DNA of 64,000 bases from assembly GCF_017813235.1 (NCBI RefSeq), contig NZ_JAGISH010000001.1, forward strand, positions 744,001 to 808,000. Direction: 5' to 3'. How positions within the stretch are numbered: position 1 is the first letter of the stretch; every line of letters starts with the position of its first letter. Below are positions 43,901 to 52,995 of the stretch, piece after piece. The notes below the pieces were generated by a model that made no database searches, was not told where the DNA came from, and saw only the letters and a list, made by a program, of their open reading frames with translations. Source of the DNA: Sagittula salina (lineage in GTDB: Bacteria; Pseudomonadota; Alphaproteobacteria; Rhodobacterales; Rhodobacteraceae). A program made the position numbers and the translations under genes.

Positions 43901-45799
43901 ATGCACACGACCACCGATACCGCCGCCTATACGCTCGCCGGGCTGAACCTCATCCAGCAGGCTCTGTCCATCTTCGACCGTGACCTGCGGCTGGTGTTGG
44001 TCAATCGCCCCATGCAGAGCATGTTCGACCTGCCCGACGCGCTCTGCACCCCCGGAACCCCCTTCGAAGCAGTCATCCGCCACCTCGTCGATCATGGCGA
44101 ATACGGCACGCTCGACGACCCCGGCGCCTTCGTCCGCGACCGCGTGGACCTCGCCCGCGATTTCGAACCGCATTACATGGAGCGCAGCCGCGCCAACGGG
44201 CGCATGATATCCGTCGAGGGGGCGCCGCTCCCACAGGGCGGATGGGTGACGGTCTACACCGACATCACCGCGATCAAGCAACAGGAAGCCCTGCTGCGCA
44301 CCCATTCCGAGACGCTCTCGGAGGAGGTCCTGCGCCGCTCCGAAGAACTCAGCCAGACCAACCGCCAGCTCGCGGCCACCATCACCGCACTCGAAGAGGC
44401 GCGCCGCCAGCTGACGGAGATCGAGGCCCGCACCCGCACCACCGCCGAGATGATGCCCGCCCATATCGCCCGCGTCGATGCCACCGGGCACTATACCTTT
44501 TCCAACAACCGCCTGTCGGACGTGATGCCGGGGCGGCCCTCCACCATCGTCGGCCTGCATGCCTCGCAGGCACTGGGGGCCGCCTGGGCACGGGTGCGGC
44601 CGCATTTCGAGCTGGCGCTGAAGGGTCGCGCCTCGACCTTCGAGTTCACCGACGAAAGTTCCTCGCGCCGCATCCGGGGCGCATTCACCCCCGACCCGCT
44701 GGAGCCGGGCGTCTACATCCTGTCGCAGGACGTGACAGAGGAGACGCAGGCCCGCGCCGCGCTGCAACAGACCCGCAGACGGGAGATGGCGGCGCAGCTG
44801 ACCTCGGGTCTGGCGCATGACTTCTCGAACCTGCTGACGATCATCCTCGGCCACCACGCAAAACTCGCCCGGCTCGACCTGCCCCACGACGCCACCGCCT
44901 CCGTTACCGCCACGCTGCAGGCCGCGCGGCGCGGCGGGCGGCTGCTCGAGCGCATCGCCGACATTACCTCGCCCCGTACCTGGCAGCCGCAACCGTTGCG
45001 GCTGACGCCTTTTCTGGAGGACTTGCGCACCCTAGCGACCCCCACCCTGCCCGAGGGTCTGGACATCGCCCTGGACGACGCCACCACCGGGCCGCTGATG
45101 GTCGATCCGGGGCTTCTGCAGGACGCGCTTCTGAACCTTGTGCTGAACGCCACCCATGCCTGCGCGGGCCACGGCGCTCCGCATATCACCCTTGCCGCGC
45201 GCGAGGTGCAGGGCACCTGGCTGGAGATCACCGTCAGCGACACCGGCCCGGGTTTTTCGACGGAGGCGCTGGAGCGCGGTCTCACCCCTTTCTTCACCAC
45301 AAAGGGGGGCGAAGGCTCGGGGCTCGGGCTGGCCATGGTCTATGACATGGTGAAGCTTGCCGGCGGATCCATCCGGCTCGGCAATACCGACAGCGGCGCA
45401 CGCGTAACCCTGCGCCTGCCTTTGCGTCTCGCGCCCGTGTTGCCTCAGACCGGCCTTGTTCTGCTGGTAGAGGACAGCCCCGACCTGCGCGCCCCCATCC
45501 GCGATATGCTGACGGCGAGCGGTTATACCGTGGTCGAAGCCGCCTCCGTGACCGAGGCCGCGACCCTGCTCGACAGTCTGCCGGTGGCGATGATCCTCTC
45601 GGACGTCTCGCTCGAAGGCTCCACACCGGGCTATGCGCTGGCCGACCACGCGCCCGGCATACCGCTGCGGTTGATGACCTCGCTCCCGCGGGGCCACCCC
45701 GACCACGCGGAAGCCCGCGCCCGCGCGCCGGTGCTGGCGAAGCCCTTCGACGCAGAAGCGCTTGCCGCCTTCCTCGCGACAGGTCACGAAGGGGCATGA
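43901..45799 (+). CDS. hybrid sensor histidine kinase with PAS domains and receiver domain
   Basis: 632 residues, ATG at 43901. Two PAS-like domains occupy about 10-120 (LNLIQQALSIFDRDLRLVLVN) and about 175-290 (MMPAHIARVDATGHYTFSNNR), separated by a coiled coil (about 125-175). The dimerisation box is GLAHDFSNLL with the phospho-accepting His306. The HATPase has NLVLNATHAC (N box), DTGPGF (G1) and GSGLGLAMVYDM (G2). A C-terminal receiver domain (from about 520) has VEDSPD and an Asp at about 568 (ILSDVSLEG). No transmembrane segment is visible, so it is predicted soluble. It is coupled to the following response regulator gene by a 4-bp overlap. Confidence 0.93.
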   Translation: MHTTTDTAAYTLAGLNLIQQALSIFDRDLRLVLVNRPMQSMFDLPDALCTPGTPFEAVIRHLVDHGEYGTLDDPGAFVRDRVDLARDFEPHYMERSRANGRMISVEGAPLPQGGWVTVYTDITAIKQQEALLRTHSETLSEEVLRRSEELSQTNRQLAATITALEEARRQLTEIEARTRTTAEMMPAHIARVDATGHYTFSNNRLSDVMPGRPSTIVGLHASQALGAAWARVRPHFELALKGRASTFEFTDESSSRRIRGAFTPDPLEPGVYILSQDVTEETQARAALQQTRRREMAAQLTSGLAHDFSNLLTIILGHHAKLARLDLPHDATASVTATLQAARRGGRLLERIADITSPRTWQPQPLRLTPFLEDLRTLATPTLPEGLDIALDDATTGPLMVDPGLLQDALLNLVLNATHACAGHGAPHITLAAREVQGTWLEITVSDTGPGFSTEALERGLTPFFTTKGGEGSGLGLAMVYDMVKLAGGSIRLGNTDSGARVTLRLPLRLAPVLPQTGLVLLVEDSPDLRAPIRDMLTASGYTVVEAASVTEAATLLDSLPVAMILSDVSLEGSTPGYALADHAPGIPLRLMTSLPRGHPDHAEARARAPVLAKPFDAEALAAFLATGHEGA

Positions 45800-46494
45800 C
45801 CGACGCACCGCTGATCACCATTCTCGACGACGAACCCGCCATCCGCGACATCCTCACCGAGGCGCTGCAGGAGGCGGGCTTCCGCACCCGCGCGTTTTCG
45901 CGCGCGACGGAATTCGAGGCCGCGCTCCGGACCACCACGCCCGATGTGGCACTGGTCGACCTCGGCCTGCCCGACCGCGACGGGCTGACGCTCGTGCACC
46001 GGCTGGCGCTGGAACAGGGCGCGAAGGTCATCATCATCTCGGGCCGCGCGCAGGTGCAGGACCGCGTGACGGGGCTGGAACTGGGCGCCGACGACTACGT
46101 CACAAAGCCCTTCGAGGCCGCCGAGGTCGTCGCCCGCGTCCGCGCCCGCCTGCGCAAGGCACCGGCGCGACCACAGCAGACCACGGCGCGCTTCGGCGAG
46201 TGGACCGCGCATTTCGACCGGTTCTCGCTGGAGCGCGGGGCGGAGGAGACCGCCTTCTCGCAGGCAGAGGCGGAGGTCCTGCGCCTCTTCCTCGAAAGCC
46301 CCAAGCGCCTGATCACCCGGACCCAGATGCAGGAGGCGCTTGGCGGCACGGCGGGCGACAGCTTTGACAGGGCGATGGACGTGCGGATTTCGCGGCTGCG
46401 GACAAAGCTCGGCGAGGACCCGAAGAACCCGCGCCTGATCAAGACGATCTACGGCGCTGGCTACATCTTTCTCGGCGACGTCACCTGGAGCTGA
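45796..46494 (+). CDS. OmpR/PhoB-family response regulator
   Basis: 232 residues. The receiver domain has the acidic pair DDE (about 11-13), the phospho-acceptor Asp55 in VALVDLGLPDRDG and Lys in YVTKPFEA (about 104). The winged-helix DNA-binding domain (about 135-230) ends with VRISRLRTKLGEDPKNPRLIKT and GAGYIFLG, typical of Trans_reg_C. It is the DNA-binding output of the adjacent hybrid kinase, whose gene it overlaps by 4 bp. It is convergent with the PepSY gene. Confidence 0.94.
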   Translation: MTDAPLITILDDEPAIRDILTEALQEAGFRTRAFSRATEFEAALRTTTPDVALVDLGLPDRDGLTLVHRLALEQGAKVIIISGRAQVQDRVTGLELGADDYVTKPFEAAEVVARVRARLRKAPARPQQTTARFGEWTAHFDRFSLERGAEETAFSQAEAEVLRLFLESPKRLITRTQMQEALGGTAGDSFDRAMDVRISRLRTKLGEDPKNPRLIKTIYGAGYIFLGDVTWS

Positions 46495-46501
46495 AATCGT
46501 C

Positions 46502-47680
46502 TCAGGCGGTTCGCCTCGGTCGGGCCATCCGCCAGAGCCGCCGCAGCCCTAGCGCCATGCCGGTATAGACCAGTACCGCCGCAGCGAGCGAGGCCAGCCC
46601 CGCCACGGCCTGCCCGACCAGCCCATAGTACTGCCCGGTATGGGCAAACCGCGCCCAGAGCCGCAGCCGCGCGCCGACCGTGCCCGTGGCCCCGGTCTCC
46701 GTTCTGATCACCGCGCCGGTGGCGCGATCCATCACCAGCCGGGTCTTTGCCGCCGGCTGCTGGCCGTTACCGGCATCCAGCGTCAGCGCGACAACCCCTG
46801 CCCCGCTCTCCGGCACCGCGATCTGCGCCCGCTTCCAGTTCGGCCGGGTCTCTTCCGCCACTGCGATCAGCTCCGCATAGGATAGCGGCGTACCCGACAA
46901 GGGCTGCCTTGCCAGAGCATTTGGGATATTGCTCGCGCCGCGCTGCACGCCCTGCCCGCCGCCTGTGCCGTTGCGGCCTTCGGCCGGTGCGTTGGCGGGC
47001 GGGCCACGCTGCGGCACCACCTCGCCGACAGAGGCATAGAGCAGCGCGTTGGCCCACGAATAGCTCATCACCACCCCGGTCAGCACGATCACGAAGAGTG
47101 GCACCAACGCCCAGATGCCAAAGACATGGTGCCAATTGTAATCCCGCGCCTGCGCCGTCGGCAGGCCACGGCGGAAGAACAGCTTGGTCTTCAGCACCGT
47201 CCAGCGCCACGCCTTCGGCAACCACAGATAAAGCCCCGAGACCACGAGCCAGAGGAAAAGCAGGTTCGCCGCCCCCACCACCTCCCGCCCCGGATCGGAC
47301 CGCCCGCCCGGTGCCAGCCAACGGTGCACCCCCTCCACCGCGAGGAAGAATTCCGCGACGCCCGCGCCCGCCCCTTCGACGACAGCGCCGCTCCATGGAT
47401 CGATCACGGACGCCAGCCGCCCCTGCGACAGCGTCACCAACCCACCCACCCCGCGCGGCAGCGTAAGAACCTGCCCCGGCTGCGCACCCGTGGCCTCCAG
47501 AAGAACCTCAACCGATAGCGGGGCGGCATCCCGTGGCGCCTCGATCGCGCGCGCGCGGACCCAGTCTTCGATCTGCCCCTCGAAGGCCAGCAAGGCCCCT
47601 GTCACCGCCAGAACGAAAACCACCAGTCCGGCGGTTAGTCCTGCCAATAGATGCGCCCAGAAAATCACATTGCGAAGCAT
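46502..47680 (-). CDS. PepSY-associated membrane protein (PepSY_TM)
   Basis: 392 residues. Four main hydrophobic segments are visible: about 8-34 (FWAHLLAGLTAGLVVFVLAVTG start), about 135-160, about 190-215 (FGIWALVPLFVIVLTGVVMSYS) and about 350-375. A PepSY domain lies at about 260-335 (SYAELIAVAEETRP). The N-terminal H-LxG motif and FWAHLL match the PepSY_TM family, which includes iron-piperazine/siderophore reductases of Gram-negative bacteria. The specific role here is unknown, and no siderophore receptor gene is adjacent. It is divergent from nothing and follows fdhA's 3' side by 266 bp. Confidence 0.85.
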   Translation of the reverse strand: MLRNVIFWAHLLAGLTAGLVVFVLAVTGALLAFEGQIEDWVRARAIEAPRDAAPLSVEVLLEATGAQPGQVLTLPRGVGGLVTLSQGRLASVIDPWSGAVVEGAGAGVAEFFLAVEGVHRWLAPGGRSDPGREVVGAANLLFLWLVVSGLYLWLPKAWRWTVLKTKLFFRRGLPTAQARDYNWHHVFGIWALVPLFVIVLTGVVMSYSWANALLYASVGEVVPQRGPPANAPAEGRNGTGGGQGVQRGASNIPNALARQPLSGTPLSYAELIAVAEETRPNWKRAQIAVPESGAGVVALTLDAGNGQQPAAKTRLVMDRATGAVIRTETGATGTVGARLRLWARFAHTGQYYGLVGQAVAGLASLAAAVLVYTGMALGLRRLWRMARPRRTA

Positions 47681-47946
47681 TCCGCCCCCCTTGCTGTCGC
47701 GGCCCGCAGGTCTCCACGACGCTCTGGCGCATTTCCGCCGTCAGCTTGCCGAAAGAACCCGCGCCCGACCCGAGGTCATGACGTCGCAGCGCATCGGTTG
47801 GGTCTGTCAACGCACTTGCGCTTCTCATTGGAGAAATGCTCGCAGGCGCTCGCGACGGCCCCCGCCACGCCAGGACCAATGCGCTGCGGGACGGCGGGCG
47901 GGGCGCCTTTGCGCGCCGCGCAAACAGCGCCCGCCCGTCGTCACAT
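47681..47946. other. 266-bp gap upstream of the PepSY gene, with hairpin at its far end
   Basis: Lies between the PepSY gene start (47680) and the formate dehydrogenase stop (47947). A GC-rich hairpin occupies 47891-47940. No Fur-like or Irr-like box was seen in the remainder. Confidence 0.4.
47891..47940 (-). terminator. GC-rich hairpin after the formate dehydrogenase gene
   Basis: Outer arms 47891-47905 and 47926-47940 pair with small bulges, and an inner TTTGCGCG/CGCGCAAA stem (47908-47924) stacks inside. It begins 7 bp after the minus-strand stop. No T-run is present. Confidence 0.55.
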
Positions 47947-50727
47947 TCACTCGGCGGCGACGCGGTCCTCGACAGCCTCCACCCTCACCGCCGAATACTT
48001 GAACTCCGGGATCTTCCCGAACGGGTCGAGGGCCGGATTGGTTAGAATGTTGGCGGCCGCCTCCACGTAGGCGAAGGGCAGGAAAACCATGTCGGGTGCC
48101 ACCGCACGGTCGGCGCGGGCCATGACCTCCAGCGCGCCGCGCCGGGTCACCAGACGCACCATGCCGCCCGGTTCAACCCCGAGCCTGCGCAGTGTGGACG
48201 GGTGCAGAGAGCAGTTGGCCTCTGGCTCCACTGCGTCCAGCACGCTTGCCCGCCGCGTCATAGACCCGGTATGCCAATGTTCCAGCTGCCGCCCCGTGGT
48301 CAGCACCATGGGGAAATTCTCGTCCGGTACCTCCGCCGGCGGCGTCACCCGCGCAGGCGTGAACTTCGCCCGGCCGGCCCGCCGTGGGAAGCCGTCGCCG
48401 AATACCACCGCCTGTCCGGGATCGTCCGGCCCGCTGCAGGGGTAGGTGACCGCGCTCTCCGCCTCCAGCCGCTTCCAGGTGATGTGGTGCAGGCTGCGCA
48501 TGGACATCTTCATCTCGTCGAAAATCTCGCGCGGGTCGTCGTAATCCCAGTCCAGTCCGATCCGGCGCGCCAGATCCACGATCACCTGCCAGTCCTCGCG
48601 CGCCTCCCCCGGCGCGGGCAGTGCCGCGCGCATCATCTGCACCTGCCGGTTGGTGTTCGTTACCGTGCCCGTCTTTTCCGGCATCGCGGCGGCGGGCAGG
48701 ATCACGTCGGCGTAGTTCGCTGTCTCGGTCAGAAAGATGTCCTGCACGACGAGGTGATCGAGCTTGGCCAGCGCCTTCCTCGCGTGTTCCACGTCCGGGT
48801 CGGACATGGCGGGGTTTTCCCCCAGAATGTACATGCCACGAATCTCCCCGCGGTAAACGCGGTCCATGATTTCCACAACCGTCAGACCCGGCTGGGCCTG
48901 GATCTCCGTGCCGCGCCAGATGTGCTTGAACAGTTCGCGCACCTCCACGTCGGTCACCGGCTGGTAGTCCGGCATGACCTGCGGGATCAGCCCCGCGTCC
49001 GACGCCCCCTGCACGTTGTTCTGCCCCCTCAGCGGGTGCAGCCCGGTGCCCGGCCGCCCGACATGGCCACAAAGCAGTGCGAGGCTGATCAGGCAGCGCG
49101 AGTTGTCGGTGCCGTGGATGTGCTGGCTGATACCCATGCCCCAGAAGATCATCCCCGCCCGCGCTCCGGCGAAACGCCGCGCCACATCTCGGATCACCTC
49201 GGGTTCAATGCCGCAGAGTTCGGACATACGCTCGGGCGTGAAGGCCCGGATATGGTCGCGGAATTCAAAGAACCCCTCGGTAAAGCCTTCGATATACTGC
49301 CGGTCGTATAGCTTTTCTTCAACGATCACGTTCATGATCGCGTTCAGCAGGGCCACGTCGGTGCCGGGGCGGAACTGCAGCATATGGGTCGCGTGCCGTT
49401 TCATCGCGGTGCCGCGCGGGTCCATGATGATCAGTTCGCCGCCGCGTTTGGCGAACTGCTTGAAGAAGGTCGCCGCGACCGGATGGTTCTCTGTCGGGTT
49501 CGACCCGATCACGATCGCCACGTCTGCGTTCTCGATCTCGTTGAAGGTCGCCGTCACCGCGCCGCTGCCGACGTTCTCCATCAGCGCCGCCACCGAGGAC
49601 GCGTGGCACAGTCGCGTACAATGGTCGACGTTGTTGTGCTTGAAACCCTGTCGGATGAACTTCTGGAAGAGGTAGGCCTCTTCGTTGGTGCACTTGGCGG
49701 ACCCGAAGCCCGCCACGGAAGTGCCCCCGTAATAGGACCGCAGATCCGCAAGCCCATGGGCGGCGCGGTCCAGTGCCTCTTCCCAGGTCGCCTCCCGGAA
49801 GTGCGTGAACGGGTTTGCCGGGTCCACGTTCAGCCCTTTGTCGGGGGCATCGTCCCGCCGGATCAGCGGTTTGGTCAGCCGGTGCGGGTGGTGGATATAA
49901 TCAAAACCGAACCGCCCCTTGACGCAGAGCCGCCCCTCGTTCGCCGGGCCGTTGATGCCCTCGACGGATTTGACGCGCCCCTCCTTGATCTTGACCGAGA
50001 CCTGGCACCCGACGCCGCAGAAGGGACAGACGGTCTTTGTCTCGCTGTCGATATCCCTGCTGTCGCCCTGCTGGTTTGCGTCCACCGCCGAGGCCGGCAT
50101 CAGCGCGCCGGTCGGGCAGGCCTGCACGCACTCCCCACAGGCCACGCAGGACGACTCGCCCATAGGGTCGTCCATATCGAAGACCGGGTAGGCATCGTGG
50201 CCGCGCCCGGCCATGCCGATCACGTCGTTGACCTGCACCTCGCGGCAGGCCCGTACACACAGCCCGCACTGGATGCAGGCATCCAGATTTACCCGCATCG
50301 CCACATGGCTGTCATCGAGCAGCGGAATGCGCTCCGCCTCCAGCGTCGGGAAACGGCTCTCTGCGACGCAGCTCTCCGCCGCCATGTCCCACAGGTGTGA
50401 CGATGCATCATGCGCCGCCGCCTTCTCGGGCTGGTCGGCCAGCAGCAACTCCATCACCATTTTACGCGCGCCACGCGCCCGGGCGGAGGCGGTGGTGACC
50501 ACCATCCCCTCGACCGGCTCGCGGATGCAGGAGGCGGCCAGCGTGCGCTCACCCTCGATTTCCACCATGCAGGCACGGCAATTTCCGTCGGGCCGGTACC
50601 CCGGCTGCGGCTTGTGGCACAAATGCGGGATCTTCAGCCCCCGACCGTGCGCCACCTCCCAGATCGTCACGCCCTTCTCGGCCTCGACCTGCTCCCCATC
50701 TAGGGTGAATCGGATGATGTCGGACAT
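47947..50727 (-). CDS. formate dehydrogenase alpha subunit (Mo/W-bis-MGD, Cys-type)
   Basis: 926 residues from the ATG at 50727, chosen because GGAGG is correctly spaced. The NuoG-like N-terminus carries [2Fe-2S] cysteines (CHKPQPGYRPDGNCRACM, about 37-54), a His-Cys cluster region and two 4Fe-4S ferredoxin motifs (CIQCGLCVRAC; CVACGECVQACPTG). A further 4Fe-4S precedes the molybdopterin domain (CPFCGVGCQ). The Mo-ligand motif is HCTRLCHASS, with Cys instead of selenocysteine. It oxidises formate to CO2 with bis-MGD. The domain order matches the NAD-linked FdsA-like group, but no fdsB/G/C/D genes are adjacent in the window. Confidence 0.93.
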   Translation of the reverse strand: MSDIIRFTLDGEQVEAEKGVTIWEVAHGRGLKIPHLCHKPQPGYRPDGNCRACMVEIEGERTLAASCIREPVEGMVVTTASARARGARKMVMELLLADQPEKAAAHDASSHLWDMAAESCVAESRFPTLEAERIPLLDDSHVAMRVNLDACIQCGLCVRACREVQVNDVIGMAGRGHDAYPVFDMDDPMGESSCVACGECVQACPTGALMPASAVDANQQGDSRDIDSETKTVCPFCGVGCQVSVKIKEGRVKSVEGINGPANEGRLCVKGRFGFDYIHHPHRLTKPLIRRDDAPDKGLNVDPANPFTHFREATWEEALDRAAHGLADLRSYYGGTSVAGFGSAKCTNEEAYLFQKFIRQGFKHNNVDHCTRLCHASSVAALMENVGSGAVTATFNEIENADVAIVIGSNPTENHPVAATFFKQFAKRGGELIIMDPRGTAMKRHATHMLQFRPGTDVALLNAIMNVIVEEKLYDRQYIEGFTEGFFEFRDHIRAFTPERMSELCGIEPEVIRDVARRFAGARAGMIFWGMGISQHIHGTDNSRCLISLALLCGHVGRPGTGLHPLRGQNNVQGASDAGLIPQVMPDYQPVTDVEVRELFKHIWRGTEIQAQPGLTVVEIMDRVYRGEIRGMYILGENPAMSDPDVEHARKALAKLDHLVVQDIFLTETANYADVILPAAAMPEKTGTVTNTNRQVQMMRAALPAPGEAREDWQVIVDLARRIGLDWDYDDPREIFDEMKMSMRSLHHITWKRLEAESAVTYPCSGPDDPGQAVVFGDGFPRRAGRAKFTPARVTPPAEVPDENFPMVLTTGRQLEHWHTGSMTRRASVLDAVEPEANCSLHPSTLRRLGVEPGGMVRLVTRRGALEVMARADRAVAPDMVFLPFAYVEAAANILTNPALDPFGKIPEFKYSAVRVEAVEDRVAAE

Positions 50728-51056
50728 GGGCACGCCTCCCTGAACGCTTGCGGGCTGACTAAACCATGTTCACGGCGGCAGGCATGGAACAATGCCGACC
50801 TTCGGCTGCGTTTTTGCGGCGACGGGTTTCCGATGCGCCCCGAAGCGTGCGAAACCGGAAAAAACGGTGGCAAAATCACCGCGCCCCGGCTTCTTCCAGG
50901 TTCAAATACTCGCACTCAGATCGTCCCCCACGCCCCCCGGTCGCGAAGGCGCACCTAATTTTTTTCGCAGAAAGATCGCTCCCCGCCTGCGGGGCCGCTT
51001 CGGTCTGGACGTCCGCGTCCCACGCGCCTAGCTTCGCGCGCAAAAGGAGACCCCGC
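50728..51056. other. 329-bp divergent intergenic region
   Basis: Between the formate dehydrogenase (minus) and the aminotransferase (plus). It holds dispersed repeat copy D with its second module (50890-50984). Otherwise it is unremarkable; both promoters should be here. Confidence 0.5.
50890..50984 (+). repeat. dispersed intergenic repeat, copy D with second module
   Basis: CTTCTTCCAGGTTCAAATAC begins at 50890. After a 53-bp interval comes a T-run and a second module TTTCGCAGAAAGATCGCTCC (from 50963), matching 39567 at 19 or so of 21 positions. It lies 72 bp upstream of the aminotransferase start. Confidence 0.6.
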
Positions 51057-51929
51057 ATGGCGACCGGCACGAACATCCGCACCTACTTCAACGGCACCTG
51101 GCACGACGGAGACGCCATGATCATCCGCGCCGCCGACCATGGCGCATGGCTTGGGTCCAATGTCTTTGACGGCGCGCGCTACGTCCATGGCGTGCACCCA
51201 GACCTCGACGCGCATTGCGCGCGCGTGAACCGTTCGGCAGAGGCGCTGATGCTGCGCCCCACCGTCACGCCCCGGGATATGGTGGAGATCGTCCGCGAAG
51301 GACTGTCACAATACCCGAAGAACGCCGCCGTCTATATCCGCCCGATGTACTGGGGCATCAATGGCGACGTCACCGCCATTGTGCCGCAACCCGAGGAAAC
51401 CGGCTTTGCCATCTGCCTCGAGGAAATCCCCATGGCCCCGCCGGAGGCCGCCACCACGCTGGGCCGCACGCGCTTCCGCCGTCCCGTCATGGAAAGCGCC
51501 GTGGTCAATGCAAAGGCCGGCTGCCTCTACCCCAACAACGCGCGGATGCTCACCGAGGTGCGGGCCCGGGGCTTTGGCAACGCATTGGTGGCGGATGCCA
51601 TGGGCAATGTTGCCGAAAGCGCGACGGCGAATGTCTTCATGGTGAAGGACGGCGCGGTTTTCACTCCCATCGCAAACGGCACCTTTCTCGCTGGGATCAC
51701 CCGCGCCCGCCACATGGCCAACATGAAGGCCGAGGGCATCGACTGCTTCGAAACGGTGCTGAGCTTCGAGGATTTCGCCGAAGCGGATGAAGTTTTCCTC
51801 ACCGGCAACATGAACAAGATCACACCGGTGACGGGATTCGAGGACACCTCCTACCAGGTGGGGCCGATGACGAAACGCCTGCGCGATATGTATTGGGACT
51901 GGGCGCTGTCCGGGGCGCGTCCGGCCTGA
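51057..51929 (+). CDS. branched-chain amino acid aminotransferase (class IV)
   Basis: 290 residues from the ATG at 51057, with AAAAGGAGA upstream. The class-IV fold has the PLP-binding Lys in VVNAKAGCLYPNNARM (about 148-163), the IGRNAVFVD-like start TYFNGTWHDGDAMIIRAAD, and DAMGNVAESATANVFMVKDG (about 180-199). It transfers amino groups between glutamate and leucine, isoleucine or valine, or, in this family, D-amino acids; the glutamate/branched-chain assignment is by overall similarity. The 290-residue length suits the IlvE/BCAT-I type of alphaproteobacteria. A 9-bp gap to the next gene suggests co-transcription. Confidence 0.85.
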   Translation: MATGTNIRTYFNGTWHDGDAMIIRAADHGAWLGSNVFDGARYVHGVHPDLDAHCARVNRSAEALMLRPTVTPRDMVEIVREGLSQYPKNAAVYIRPMYWGINGDVTAIVPQPEETGFAICLEEIPMAPPEAATTLGRTRFRRPVMESAVVNAKAGCLYPNNARMLTEVRARGFGNALVADAMGNVAESATANVFMVKDGAVFTPIANGTFLAGITRARHMANMKAEGIDCFETVLSFEDFAEADEVFLTGNMNKITPVTGFEDTSYQVGPMTKRLRDMYWDWALSGARPA

Positions 51930-51938
51930 GGCCAGACC

Positions 51939-52463
51939 ATGGCAAAGCTCATCGTCATCGGGATTATCCTCGGATTTTTTGGTGTCGTCCTGCTCGTGGT
52001 GCAGCACAACTATCGCCGCGAAATGCGGGATCGCGCCACGCGCGTGCCGACGCTGGACGATCAGCTCGACGTGCTGACCCGGGCGGGGCTGCCGATGGCG
52101 GCGGGCCTGTCGCGCGAAGACCTGCTCGCATGGGGACCGGAGCAAAGCTATCGGCACGATCCGTGGCGACTCCTGCTGCTGACGCTGGCCTGCCGCGCTG
52201 ACGACGGCCGTCCGCTGTCTCCCCGCGCGGCGCTGGTCGACATGACCGGCCCGGTACCGACGGAGGAGCTTGCCCGCATCACCGGCCACCGCCCCGAACC
52301 AACCGATCTGGAAACCGCACTGGCAAACTGCGCCCACGCCCTGCCCGATGGAAGCGGGCTCTATCGGTTGGACAACGGCACGGACGTGGCGCTTTTCGTC
52401 CTGCCACCGGCCGGTGCGGAGCGGATCGAGGCCCGCGTCCCCGGTCTGCTGACCCGCCTCTGA
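51939..52463 (+). CDS. anchored protein of unknown function
   Basis: 174 residues. One N-terminal hydrophobic segment (about 3-21, LIVIGIILGFFGVVLLVVQ) anchors the protein; the rest is soluble. The segment DPWRLLLLTLACRADDGRPLSPRAALVDM (about 74-102) may form a small domain. No family is recognised. The gene follows the aminotransferase by 9 bp. It precedes a universal stress gene, though a spacer of 76 bp separates them. Confidence 0.7.
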   Translation: MAKLIVIGIILGFFGVVLLVVQHNYRREMRDRATRVPTLDDQLDVLTRAGLPMAAGLSREDLLAWGPEQSYRHDPWRLLLLTLACRADDGRPLSPRAALVDMTGPVPTEELARITGHRPEPTDLETALANCAHALPDGSGLYRLDNGTDVALFVLPPAGAERIEARVPGLLTRL

Positions 52464-52539
52464 CCCTGTCGGGCCGCAGAAACGCGGTGGTGGACAGCCG
52501 CCCGAGCCTCTGCCACTCTTCGCCCGCAGGAGAGACCAT

Positions 52540-52995
52540 ATGCGCAAGTTCCTCGTCGTGCTCGACGATTCCCGAGAATGCCTGAACGCCATGCGCTTCG
52601 CCGCCATGCGTGCGTCCAAGTCCAGCGGAGCGGTGGCGATCCTGTCGGTGATCCCGCCGGAGGAGTTCAACCACTGGATCGGCGTCGGGGACATCATGCG
52701 CGAAGAGGCGCGCGAACGCATCCACGCGCATTTCGAGGTCTTTGCCAAATGGATGCGCGACAAGCAGGGCGTGGACCCCGAACTCGTCATCCGCGAGGGC
52801 GACCCGGTGGCCGAAATCCTCGCGCAGGTGCGTGAGGATCCGGAAATCGGCATCCTCGTCCTTGGCGCTGCCGCCGACAAGAAAGGCCCCGGCCCGTTGG
52901 TCACCCACATGACCCGTTCGGCCGGATCGCTACCGGTGCCGATCACCATCGTGCCCGGAGATCTGTCGAAGGAGCGGCTGGAAGCCATCACCTGA
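52540..52995 (+). CDS. universal stress protein family
   Basis: 151 residues. The UspA fold starts MRKFLVVLDDSRECLNAMRFAAM and ends LVLGAAADKKGPGPLVTHMT then LPVPITIVPG, the equivalent of the ATP-binding Gx2Gx9G(S/T) loop, although the motif is only partly conserved. Such proteins bind nucleotide and respond to starvation or oxidative stress. The start overlaps nothing upstream, but its stop overlaps the next gene's start by one base (TGATG). Confidence 0.88.
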   Translation: MRKFLVVLDDSRECLNAMRFAAMRASKSSGAVAILSVIPPEEFNHWIGVGDIMREEARERIHAHFEVFAKWMRDKQGVDPELVIREGDPVAEILAQVREDPEIGILVLGAAADKKGPGPLVTHMTRSAGSLPVPITIVPGDLSKERLEAIT

